From Bowmanella denitrificans (GTDB lineage Bacteria; Pseudomonadota; Gammaproteobacteria; Enterobacterales; Alteromonadaceae), in NCBI RefSeq assembly GCF_002887595.1, contig NZ_PEBU01000010.1:124001-188000 (forward strand): a stretch of 64,000 nucleotides of DNA, read 5' to 3'. This document shows positions 42,765 through 50,705 of the stretch, one piece after another. Made by a program: the position numbers and the translations under genes. The number at the start of each line of letters is the position of its first letter. Positions within the stretch are counted from its first letter, which is position 1. The notes beneath the pieces were generated by a model that worked only from the letters and a program-made list of their open reading frames with translations, did not search any database and was not told where the DNA came from.

Positions 42765-43301
42765 TTATTGGTCTTTGTTGATAATGGCCTTGATCCGCGC
42801 AGGCGGCTCAACCACAAAATTTTCCAGGCTCCACTGGTCAAAGGTGCCCATTTCTGAGCCGGGCCACACCGATGCGGTATAAGGCGCCTGCTCTGAGATT
42901 TGCAGCATGTCGGAATAAAACTCCACGTTGTTGCCGTCCGGGTCCTTAAACACGATAAAGGTATTGTCGCCGGGGCCATGGCGACCTATACCACGGTCAA
43001 TTTCGATGCCCCGGTCTAGCAGCATCTGTGTGATTTCTTTAATTTCTTCAATACTTTCAACATGATAAGAGAAGTGCTCAACACGGGACTGGGCCGGATC
43101 CTGCCTATCAATCTGGTCGGCAGGCAACTGCAGTAAGGCCAGATCATGATGGTCCTGCCCGGCACGCAGAAACACCATACGGTCGTCTATCCAGTCCGAT
43201 ACGGTCAGGCCGACCACGTCCTGATAAAACTGCACCGAGCGTTGAATGTCCTGCACTTTGATCACCAGATGGCCCAGTTTGGTTGGCTTGGGTTGGTACA
43301 T
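42765..43301 (-). CDS. VOC family protein, extradiol dioxygenase-like
   Basis: The 178 residues have VOC modules with the metal triad pattern of extradiol dioxygenases: His in KLGHLVIKVQDIQRSVQFY (about 11), His in VEHFSYHVESIEE (about 75-80) and Glu in GNNVEFYSDM (about 130). A C-terminal tail of about 40 residues follows. It fits a small catechol 2,3-dioxygenase-like enzyme. It is the second gene of the operon, 16 bases after the FAA hydrolase. Confidence 0.85.
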   Translation of the reverse strand: MYQPKPTKLGHLVIKVQDIQRSVQFYQDVVGLTVSDWIDDRMVFLRAGQDHHDLALLQLPADQIDRQDPAQSRVEHFSYHVESIEEIKEITQMLLDRGIEIDRGIGRHGPGDNTFIVFKDPDGNNVEFYSDMLQISEQAPYTASVWPGSEMGTFDQWSLENFVVEPPARIKAIINKDQ

Positions 43302-43317
43302 GTTGCCCTCCTGTGGG

Positions 43318-44256
43318 TCAGAGCACTTCGGCTCTGACGGTATTTTTAATGCTGCCCACGCCCGCGGCGCTGGCTTCCAATACGTCGCCCGGCTTCAGAA
43401 ACAAACCGATACCCTTGCCCACCCCGGCTGGGGTGCCGGTCATAATCAAGTCGCCGGGGCGCAGGGTTAAAATGCCGGACAGGTATTCAATCTGTTCAAA
43501 TACGTTCCAGATCAGCTCGCTGGTATTGCCGTCCTGCATTTGCTTACCGTTCAAAAACAGCGACAGCTTGACCTGATGTGGGTCGGCAATAGCCTGCTTA
43601 GGCACAAACACCGGCCCCATGGGGCAGAAGGTGTCCCAGCTTTTGCCACGAAACCAGTCGTGCTTAAAGGGGTAGTCGCTGCGACGATTCAGATCGCGGG
43701 CAGAAATATCATTCACCACGGTATAACCGGCAATATAGTCCAGCGCGTCGGCGGCCTTTACCCGGCGGGCGGTTTTACCTATCACCACACCCAGTTCCAC
43801 TTCCCAGTCCAGTTGCTGGGTTTCCGGTGGCAGAATCACATCACTGTGCGTACCGGTCACCGAGGTGGTGGCCTTCATAAACACATAGGGCGAACTGTCC
43901 GGCTTGGCAGCAAGAATGGTGTTCATCTCGGCGGCATGCTCGTGATAGTTAGACGCCGTACCAAAAATGGTGGTGGGACGAAACGGCGCCAACAGCTGAA
44001 TATCGTCGGCCAGTGCTGCCAGTTTGCCTTGCTCGGCCAGGCTATCTACCTGCTCGGCCAGATCCTGCAACTCTGTGCGGGTTTGCTGCCAATGGCGAAT
44101 GGCTTCGGTGGTATTTTGCAACCACAGCGGTTTGCTCTGCTGACCCGGGTGCACGGCGTCGAAACAGGCGGCCAGGTCGAAAAATTGACCGCGAATCTGC
44201 AGCGCTGCGCGCTCTGCCCCTTGTTGTTGGTATGTAGCTAATGCAAATGTTGTCAT
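43318..44256 (-). CDS. fumarylacetoacetate hydrolase family protein
   Basis: The 312 residues have an FAA hydrolase fold with the metal site in LDWEVELGVVIGK (about residues 155-167) and VVNDISARD (about 186-194), and the closing LRPGDLIMTGTPAGVG. Such enzymes hydrolyse or isomerise ring-cleavage products (fumarylpyruvate, 2-hydroxyhepta-2,4-diene-1,7-dioate). It is the first gene of the five-gene operon. The leader of 160 bases to the TauE gene should hold its promoter (TATATATAAA at about 44361), though no operator matching the GTATAC sites is seen there. Confidence 0.9.
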   Translation of the reverse strand: MTTFALATYQQQGAERAALQIRGQFFDLAACFDAVHPGQQSKPLWLQNTTEAIRHWQQTRTELQDLAEQVDSLAEQGKLAALADDIQLLAPFRPTTIFGTASNYHEHAAEMNTILAAKPDSSPYVFMKATTSVTGTHSDVILPPETQQLDWEVELGVVIGKTARRVKAADALDYIAGYTVVNDISARDLNRRSDYPFKHDWFRGKSWDTFCPMGPVFVPKQAIADPHQVKLSLFLNGKQMQDGNTSELIWNVFEQIEYLSGILTLRPGDLIMTGTPAGVGKGIGLFLKPGDVLEASAAGVGSIKNTVRAEVL

Positions 44257-44417
44257 GTTCTGTTCTCTTATTCTGGCCCGTCACAGGAGGGCGATGAAAC
44301 TTGTTGCGCTCACTTTGCTGCGCTTAGCAGTGAATTTCGACTAATTAAATTGCCGCCAGCTATATATAAAAACTTATATCTACACCAGCACACCTAGGCC
44401 TTTTGGTTATGGCTGGG

Positions 44418-45242
44418 TCAGGCCAACAGGGTGCGATACAGCATGCGACCCGCCACCAGTAACAGGAAAAAACCAAACAACATGCTTAAATGGCGTTTGG
44501 CCAACCTATGCGCGAGCCTGGCCCCAAAGGGCGCTACCATTACAGTGACCGGCGCAATCAAAGCCACGCCGATTAAATTGATATAACCGAGGCTGGCGGG
44601 CGGCAGCCGGCTGTCGCCCCAGCCGGAAATGGCAAAGCCCACCGCGCCCGGCAAGCTGATCAGCAAGCCAAACAGCGCAGCCGTACCCACAGCCCGGTGA
44701 ATGGGCTGACTCATCAGAGTTAACACCGGCACACTAAGCGTTCCGCCACCTATGCCCATCATGCTGGACAAACCGCCGATGGCCAGCGGCGGTAACGGCG
44801 CAGCCAGTCCTCTGGGTACATCGCGACTAAGGGTCAGGCCATCCAGAGGAAGCAGCATTTTCAGCGCCACGATAAGCGCCACCACCCCAAACAGCGCAGC
44901 CAATACCTGGCTGTCCACATAGGCCGCGCCCACTGCCCCCAGCAGCGACCCCATTAGCACTCCCGGCCCCCAGACCTTGGCCAAAGCCAGATCCACCGCC
45001 CCTTTGGCATGGTGAGCACGGGTGGACGAAACAGAAGTGAAAATAATGCAGGTCAACGACGTGGCGACGGCCACATGCATACGAATGGCCGGGTCGATGC
45101 CGTATATCCCCAGTGCTGTATCCAACACTGGCACAATAACAATACCGCCGCCCACACCCAGCAAACCGGCCAGCAGTCCGGCAACCACACCTGTGGCCAG
45201 CATCATGGCGGCCAGTGGCAGTAAAGCGTCAATTATCTCCAT
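44418..45242 (-). CDS. TauE/SafE family membrane permease
   Basis: The 274 residues form about eight membrane helices, with GLLAGLLGVGGGIVIVPVL near the start and the second repeat SSMMGIGGGTLSVPVL (about 155-170), the two half-repeats of TauE/SafE. Members export or import small organic anions such as sulfonates. It is on the same strand as the FAA operon and divergent from the RutE-like gene. Two GTATAC sites lie in the 112-base promoter gap. Movement of an acid made by the nearby catabolic genes is inference. Confidence 0.9.
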   Translation of the reverse strand: MEIIDALLPLAAMMLATGVVAGLLAGLLGVGGGIVIVPVLDTALGIYGIDPAIRMHVAVATSLTCIIFTSVSSTRAHHAKGAVDLALAKVWGPGVLMGSLLGAVGAAYVDSQVLAALFGVVALIVALKMLLPLDGLTLSRDVPRGLAAPLPPLAIGGLSSMMGIGGGTLSVPVLTLMSQPIHRAVGTAALFGLLISLPGAVGFAISGWGDSRLPPASLGYINLIGVALIAPVTVMVAPFGARLAHRLAKRHLSMLFGFFLLLVAGRMLYRTLLA

Positions 45243-45265
45243 AGCATCAGATCTCCAAATTCAAC

Positions 45266-45298
45266 TTAGTATACTTTAATATAGTTATTGTATACATT
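45266..45298. promoter_or_regulatory. two GTATAC operator-like sites between tauE-like and rutE-like genes
   Basis: AGTATACT (45268-45275) and ATTGTATACATT (45287-45298) have GTATAC cores 21 bases apart, two helical turns. The second site recurs exactly at 46896. GntR/FCD regulators commonly bind such palindromes, and one is encoded at 37754. Confidence 0.45.
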
Positions 45299-45354
45299 AA
45301 ATCTAGATTGCACTCAGATCTAGTGATTTTTTTCATCAAGCCAAAGGACAACCT

Positions 45355-46026
45355 ATGAATTCTGCTTCTTTCAGCCCCGCACAAAAACAAGCCATTCAGC
45401 AGGCCCAGGCCGCTGCAGACAAGTTACGTGCAGAGTTTGAGCCCCTCAGCCAGAAGGCGCTGGACCAGATTTTGTGTCAGGCACGCAGCCACAATGGCTG
45501 GCTGGACAAAGCCGTTGCCGAGCCAACCCTGCGACAGCTGTATGAGATTGTGAAAATGGGTTCCACCAGTATGAACAGTTGCCCGGCCCGTTTTGTGTTT
45601 GTGCAGACCAAGGCTGGCAAAGAAAAACTCAGAGGTTGCCTGGCCCCGCTGAATGTGGACAAAGTGCTGAGCGCGCCGGTCACGGTGATAATTGGCCAGG
45701 ATCTGGCGTTCTATCAGAAGATGGATAAGTTGTTTGCCCACAATCCCGGGGCCAGGCAAATGCTGGCAGATAACCCCAAGGTCGCCGAAACCACCGCATT
45801 CAGAAACGCCACCTTGCAGGGCGCCTACCTGATGATTGCTGCCCGCGCGCTGGGACTGGACGTTGGCCCGATGTCCGGCTTCAATAATCAGGCCTGCGAC
45901 CAGGCATTTTTTGCCGGCACCAGCATTCGCAGCAACTTTCTTTGTAGTCTGGGCTATGGCGACAGCAGCAAGCTTTTCCAGCGCTTGCCGCGTCTGGACT
46001 TTGACGAGGCCTGCCAGTTGCTCTGA
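45355..46026 (+). CDS. RutE-like flavin reductase (malonic semialdehyde reductase / nitroreductase family)
   Basis: The 223 residues match RutE closely in text: SHNGWLDKAV, MGSTSMNSCPARFVFVQT with the FMN-binding stretch, KVAETTAFRNATLQGAYLMI, GLDVGPMSGFNNQACDQAFF and YGDSSKLFQRLPRLDFDEACQLL. RutE reduces malonic semialdehyde to 3-hydroxypropionate in uracil breakdown; no other rut gene is here. AAGGA precedes the ATG. The N terminus is about 20 residues longer than in E. coli. In this setting it may reduce a reactive semialdehyde of the nearby pathway. Confidence 0.85.
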   Translation: MNSASFSPAQKQAIQQAQAAADKLRAEFEPLSQKALDQILCQARSHNGWLDKAVAEPTLRQLYEIVKMGSTSMNSCPARFVFVQTKAGKEKLRGCLAPLNVDKVLSAPVTVIIGQDLAFYQKMDKLFAHNPGARQMLADNPKVAETTAFRNATLQGAYLMIAARALGLDVGPMSGFNNQACDQAFFAGTSIRSNFLCSLGYGDSSKLFQRLPRLDFDEACQLL

Positions 46027-46075
46027 CAGGGCTTGCCAACGGCGGCCTGCTACAGCAACAGAACAGGCCGCTGGA

Positions 46076-46855
46076 CTAAAGCCCCTGTTGCGCCAGCAGG
46101 CTACCCAGTTTAGCCAGGTCTTCGGCGCGCGGCGCTGGCATACGGAACTGCGCCAGACAGGCCGCCTGGCTGAATGCCGGGCGCGCCCTGACCCGCTCAA
46201 TCCACCCGGCCAGTGCTGGCTTGTTACGCCAGATAAAGTCAAACCCCAGTCTGTCGATTCTGTCCAGCAGCGCCATACTGGCGATATCCGCCAAAGAAAA
46301 GCCGTTACCCGCCAGCCATAAGGTTTGCTGCAATCTTTGCTCCATTAAGGTCGCGACTTCATACAGCTTTTCGATGCTGGTCAGCACCGCCTGATAGTCC
46401 ACCGGCGTGTCCACCAGGTTCTGAAACGCCTGTGCCCTGGCCGGTTGTGGATGGTGGCGAATCAGCGCCTGCACATCCTGCTGACTCATGCACATAAAGC
46501 GCTGCCTGATCATCAGTTGGAATGACGCCACCCGCAATGTTGGGTGAATCACCTCATCAAAGTAACCACACCAGCTACGCATACTGTCTCTCAGCTCTGC
46601 CCGCTCTGGTACCAGACTGGGTTGAAAGGCCTGATCAAGGTACTCGTTGATATGGCTGGACTCGCAAATAACCTGTTGGTTATGCACCAGTGTGGGTACC
46701 ACACCGGCAGGATTTAACACGAGATAGGCCGGGCGCAGATGTTCAAAGTCTCTGAGCGACACCCGACGGCTCTGCCATGCCAACTGTTTTTCTGCCAGGC
46801 AGGCCCGGACCTTAAACGACATCAGTGAATCCCACTCGTGATAGAGCGCAAGCAT
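46076..46855 (-). CDS. glutathione S-transferase family protein
   Basis: The 259 residues have a thioredoxin-fold N-terminal domain (LALYHEWDSLMSFKVRACLA, then NPAGVVPTLVHNQQVICESSHINEYL with the cis-proline and Glu-Ser glutathione site, about 45-72) and a helical C-terminal domain. Likely roles are conjugation or a glutathione-dependent isomerase step of aromatic breakdown. The ATG at 46855 has AGGGGA upstream, and an in-frame ATG at 46906 lies inside the operator. It is divergent from the TonB receptor and convergent with the RutE-like gene. Confidence 0.85.
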   Translation of the reverse strand: MLALYHEWDSLMSFKVRACLAEKQLAWQSRRVSLRDFEHLRPAYLVLNPAGVVPTLVHNQQVICESSHINEYLDQAFQPSLVPERAELRDSMRSWCGYFDEVIHPTLRVASFQLMIRQRFMCMSQQDVQALIRHHPQPARAQAFQNLVDTPVDYQAVLTSIEKLYEVATLMEQRLQQTLWLAGNGFSLADIASMALLDRIDRLGFDFIWRNKPALAGWIERVRARPAFSQAACLAQFRMPAPRAEDLAKLGSLLAQQGL

Positions 46856-46895
46856 AAGCTTCCCCTTGTTGAACTGGTTGTAGATAACAAGACGC

Positions 46896-46907
46896 ATTGT
46901 ATACATT
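46896..46907. promoter_or_regulatory. GTATAC operator-like site between the GST and TonB receptor genes
   Basis: ATTGTATACATT is identical over 12 bases to the site at 45287-45298. It lies 41 bases before the GST start and about 130 before the receptor start. The repeat of the same site in two intergenic gaps supports a shared regulator, probably the GntR/FCD protein. Confidence 0.5.
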
Positions 46908-47036
46908 CAAATATTAATGTATTTATTTTGATCAAAAATATATACAAATAATTAACATTGAATTATATGTAAAAAAGGTGAACACAAAACAAACAGTCTC
47001 AAACAACCACACTGCAACGAGAACGAGGAGACGGGA

Positions 47037-49691
47037 ATGACACGACACACCACCAACATAGGCTTCTGCACCGGTTGCCTGCTGTCAGGGCTGACCAGCC
47101 AAGGCCTGATGGCACAGGACGCACCAGTTGCACAGGACAGGAAAGTCGAACAAATTGTCGTCACAGGGTCTTTTATCAAAGGCAGGGAACAAGGTAACAG
47201 CGCTTCCCCCATTGCCATTATTGGCGAGGAGGATTTAACCAATATCGGTGCCACCAGCGTATCGGATCTGGTCAACACCCTGACGGTGAACACCGGGGCA
47301 CAGGTATACTCCGACAGTTTCGAACAGGCCCGCTCGGCGGGTACCACTAACATTAATCTGCGTGGCTTAGGCGTCACTTCCACCCTGGTGCTGTTAAATG
47401 GCCAGCGCCACACCTTATCACCGGCGGTCACCGAAGCAGGCGACCAGTTTGTCGACCTGAGTACCCTGGTCCCTGCCATTGCGGTGGAGCGGGTGGAAAT
47501 ACTTAAAGACGGTGCATCGTCTTTGTATGGCTCAGACGCGGTAGCCGGGGTGGTGAACTTTATTACCCGTTCCAGCTTTGAAGGCTTTGAGCTGGATGCC
47601 AATTACCAACACAACAAATACGGTTCAGATGAAGTGAGTCTGGGTGCCATTGTGGGCGCGGCCGGTGAGCGCAGCAATGTGATGCTGGCGGTAAACTATC
47701 TGACCCGCAGCAACGTGCCCAATGCTGCGCGACGCGACGACTATGCCGACAACCAGGACTCCTGGAGTGGCTATGGTTTTCCCGGCAAGGTGATTGCGTT
47801 TGATGGCCCGCCCGGACCGCCGATTAAGTTAATTGACCCCAGTTGCCTGGACGGCAGTGCCTTTGCAAAATACCCAGGTCTGGTGCGCCGTAAACCAGAC
47901 GGTGCCGTGCCCAGCGACGGGGCCTGTGAGCTGAACTATGGCTACTACGGCGACATTATTGCTGCTGCCGAACAAACCCAGGCCATGGCACAGGCCAGCT
48001 TTGACCTGACAGACAACACACAGATATTCAGTGAAGTGGTGGTGGCCCGCAATAAAACCACCATAAATTCGGTACCCAGTCAGCCACAGCTGGATGAAGT
48101 GCGGGTTCCGGCCTTTCACCCGGATGCCATTGAGGTGGGTGGCACAAACCCCTTCCCCGGCAGCGCGTCGAACAGTGGCGTGCTGTTTATTCGCCCGCTT
48201 GGCGCCGGCTCTGAGCCCAATGTGGATGACAAACTCTATCAAAGCTGGCGCTACCAGTTAGGTATCAAAGGCGATCTGGTCAACTACTGGAGCTGGAAAG
48301 CCACCTGGAGTAAAAGCGTGAATGAGGCCGAAAATGCCCGCAAGGACGTGATAACCGATAATCTGCAGGCGGCGCTTAATGGCCAGGGCGGCCCCAATGG
48401 CGATGCCTTCTATTATTGGTTGTCCAGCAGTCAGGATAAAAATAGCGCAGAAATGTATGACTTTATCTTCGGCGAATTCGGCTATCAGGCTGAATCCAGC
48501 CAGACGGTATTTGATGCCCATGTGACCGGTGATTTGTTTGAACTGTCGGCCGGTGCGGTGGGAGCCGCCTTTGGTGTACAACACCGCACCGACAAACTGA
48601 CATACGACTTTAATGAGCTGTCTAACGATCTGGTGTTTAACTTTTTCGGCGGCGGCGAAGACTTCAGCGGTGAACAGAAAGTGTGGGCGGTATTTGCCGA
48701 GTTCTCTGTTCCCCTGACTTATGATCTAACCATGCAAACCGCACTGCGCTATGAGAATTTTGACATTGCCAGTACCACGGATCCGAAAGTCGCGCTGCTA
48801 TGGGCCCCCAGCCAGGATTTCAGTCTGCGGGCCAGCTATGGCACCTCGTTCAGGGTGGCCACCGTGTTTCAGAACGACTCACAGTTTATTACCCCGCAGA
48901 CCGCTAATGACCCGTTGGCCGGCGGCAACGAGGTAAGCTTTATTTCCCTGCTGACCGGTGACCCGGACCGTCCGCTGAAGCCGCAAGAATCTGAGGCGGT
49001 GAACTTAGGGCTGAGCTGGACCTTGGCCGACAATCTGACCCTGAATCTGGATTACTGGCGCTTTGACTACAAAAACTTTATCACTCCCGAATCCGCAGCG
49101 GCACTGCTGGCGGTGGACCCCACCAATAGCCAGATAGAACGCGGTCCGGGCGGTGAAGCAGTGAAGATCACCACCTACTACCGCAATGCCGGGTCGGTAA
49201 AAACCGATGGTGTGGACTTCAGCCTGTTTACCGACGTGGATCTTGGCGACTGGGGCAATCTGCGCCCGGTATTAGATGGCACTTATCTGCTTAGCTACGA
49301 TTTGGATGACCCGCTACTTGGCCCTATTGATGGCCTGGGCAATGTAAATGATGAGAACTTTGGTGTGTCTACCGTGGAACTGCGCGCCAATCTGGGCTTG
49401 CTGTGGAGTCACGGCAAGCACAGTGGCAATTTGTATCTTCGTCATATCGGCGACTACCAGAATGACAACGAAGACAACGCCAAAGTGGCCAGCTGGACCA
49501 AGGTAGATCTGCAATACAGCTACCAGATGGACCCGCTGTTTGACCAGGATCAGGGCCCGCGCTTAACGCTGGGCGCCCTTAATTTGTTTGACCGCGCCGC
49601 GCCTACGGTGCGCAATTCACTGGGGTATGACGCCACAGTGCATGATCCACGCGGGCAAATGTTGTATTTGAATATTAAACAACAGTTCTGA
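47037..49691 (+). CDS. TonB-dependent outer-membrane receptor
   Basis: The 884 residues carry a signal peptide (ending about GLMAQDA), a plug domain beginning VEQIVVTGSFIKGREQGNSA and containing NINLRGLGVTSTLVLLNGQRH and EILKDGASSLYGSDAVAGVVN, and a beta-barrel ending with the aromatic-rich LGYDATVHDPRGQMLYLNIKQQF. GAGGAG lies before the ATG. The substrate is unknown; the catabolic neighbours suggest an organic nutrient. A GTATAC site lies upstream and a strong terminator lies downstream. Confidence 0.93.
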   Translation: MTRHTTNIGFCTGCLLSGLTSQGLMAQDAPVAQDRKVEQIVVTGSFIKGREQGNSASPIAIIGEEDLTNIGATSVSDLVNTLTVNTGAQVYSDSFEQARSAGTTNINLRGLGVTSTLVLLNGQRHTLSPAVTEAGDQFVDLSTLVPAIAVERVEILKDGASSLYGSDAVAGVVNFITRSSFEGFELDANYQHNKYGSDEVSLGAIVGAAGERSNVMLAVNYLTRSNVPNAARRDDYADNQDSWSGYGFPGKVIAFDGPPGPPIKLIDPSCLDGSAFAKYPGLVRRKPDGAVPSDGACELNYGYYGDIIAAAEQTQAMAQASFDLTDNTQIFSEVVVARNKTTINSVPSQPQLDEVRVPAFHPDAIEVGGTNPFPGSASNSGVLFIRPLGAGSEPNVDDKLYQSWRYQLGIKGDLVNYWSWKATWSKSVNEAENARKDVITDNLQAALNGQGGPNGDAFYYWLSSSQDKNSAEMYDFIFGEFGYQAESSQTVFDAHVTGDLFELSAGAVGAAFGVQHRTDKLTYDFNELSNDLVFNFFGGGEDFSGEQKVWAVFAEFSVPLTYDLTMQTALRYENFDIASTTDPKVALLWAPSQDFSLRASYGTSFRVATVFQNDSQFITPQTANDPLAGGNEVSFISLLTGDPDRPLKPQESEAVNLGLSWTLADNLTLNLDYWRFDYKNFITPESAAALLAVDPTNSQIERGPGGEAVKITTYYRNAGSVKTDGVDFSLFTDVDLGDWGNLRPVLDGTYLLSYDLDDPLLGPIDGLGNVNDENFGVSTVELRANLGLLWSHGKHSGNLYLRHIGDYQNDNEDNAKVASWTKVDLQYSYQMDPLFDQDQGPRLTLGALNLFDRAAPTVRNSLGYDATVHDPRGQMLYLNIKQQF

Positions 49692-49713
49692 TCCTGGCTG
49701 TTGTTGTCTGCTT

Positions 49714-49736
49714 GGCGGGCCTGGCCCGCCTTTTTT
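49714..49736 (+). terminator. intrinsic terminator after the TonB receptor
   Basis: GGCGGGC, a three-base loop and GCCCGCC are followed by six T residues, 23 bases after the receptor stop. This is a clear Rho-independent terminator. Confidence 0.9.
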
Positions 49737-49738
49737 GC

Positions 49739-50407
49739 CTATTTATCGTTGTAGCGGCGCTCGACTTTGTCTTGCATTTCAGGGTTTTCCAGCTTCAGGC
49801 GTACCGGTTTTTCCAGAATAATACGACCGTCAATGCGTACCGCTTTTTCCACCAGCAGGGTGGGTTCTTCGTCACTGTTCCAGTCCCAGCCCTGGTCACG
49901 ACGGCGTTCAAACACCACATCACCTTTAATATAGGTGTCGCCACGTAACTTAATATCGCCGTTTAAGGTTTGCAGGTCCTTGCCCACTTCAGCGTCAAGT
50001 AACAGAATATCGCCATTCACGGTACTGATGTCGCCGCCCACCCGAGCGCCTTTTTGCAGCTCAATGCGGCCATTTACCGTTTGTAAATCGTCATGGGCCT
50101 GCAGGTTATGACCGGCAGTGATGCTGCCATTCACCGTTTCCGCTTCTTCAATCACCACATTGTCGCCAAGCTCTATCCCCCCGTTAACGGTGGTTACATC
50201 ACCGGCCTGGCTGCGATGACCAATATCGATACCGCCATTGACGGTGCTTAAGTCGCCTACCTGACGATCATTGCCAATATCGATGCCACCAAATACCGTG
50301 CTGGCATTACCATGTTCATCGGCATCGCCGCCGACATGAATAATACAGCCAGACAGTAAGCTGACACTGAACAGGGGTACAAGCAGAGCGAGGGTGTGTT
50401 TTTTCAT
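49739..50407 (-). CDS. lipoprotein with repeated VNG segments
   Basis: The 222 residues have a lipoprotein signal (lipobox LLSGC, cysteine at about 21) and a run of about seven short repeats of 18-20 residues with the core VNGGIDIG (VFGGIDIG, VNGGIDIG, VNGGIELG, VNGSITAG, VNGRIELQ, VNGDILLL, LNGDIKLR). Such repeats form a right-handed beta-solenoid, as in bactofilin-like or DUF4097-like proteins. It is probably anchored in the membrane facing the periplasm. The function is unknown. The gene is convergent with the receptor gene. Confidence 0.82.
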   Translation of the reverse strand: MKKHTLALLVPLFSVSLLSGCIIHVGGDADEHGNASTVFGGIDIGNDRQVGDLSTVNGGIDIGHRSQAGDVTTVNGGIELGDNVVIEEAETVNGSITAGHNLQAHDDLQTVNGRIELQKGARVGGDISTVNGDILLLDAEVGKDLQTLNGDIKLRGDTYIKGDVVFERRRDQGWDWNSDEEPTLLVEKAVRIDGRIILEKPVRLKLENPEMQDKVERRYNDK

Positions 50408-50611
50408 TTTGGTTATCCGTATTTGCAGAAATAACGACTAGCAGCAAAAACCTGGCCAGTAAGTTAACTTATTGTTTTAAATTGATAATATTTTTATTGG
50501 TGAGATTTTGTGCTGCGCATCGCACCACTTTTTAGTGAGTTTGGCAATCTGCCCGGGTTCGTTCCTTTGCTGGGCTAACGTTGCTAATCCCTACTCTGAC
50601 AGGCTGCCACC

Positions 50612-50629
50612 GTCGGACTCAAGTCCGAC
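50612..50629. repeat. 18-bp perfect hairpin
   Basis: GTCGGACT-CA-AGTCCGAC has eight-base arms and a CA centre. Compared with 18948-18965 it differs at four positions, and all are paired changes that keep the stem. The region 50408-50705 has no other gene. Confidence 0.7.
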
Positions 50630-50672
50630 CCACTGCGAGGCTCTAACAACAAAATACAATTTTTTGTCTACT

Positions 50673-50701
50673 TAAAAAAAAGGGAGCCCAGCGGCTCCCT
50701 T
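50673..50701 (-). terminator. intrinsic terminator of the 3-hydroxyanthranilate operon
   Basis: Read on the minus strand, AAGGGAGCC, a four-base loop and GGCTCCCTT are followed by a run of T. It lies just after the LVIVD gene stop and ends the seven-gene operon. Confidence 0.9.
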
Positions 50702-50705
50702 AAGA

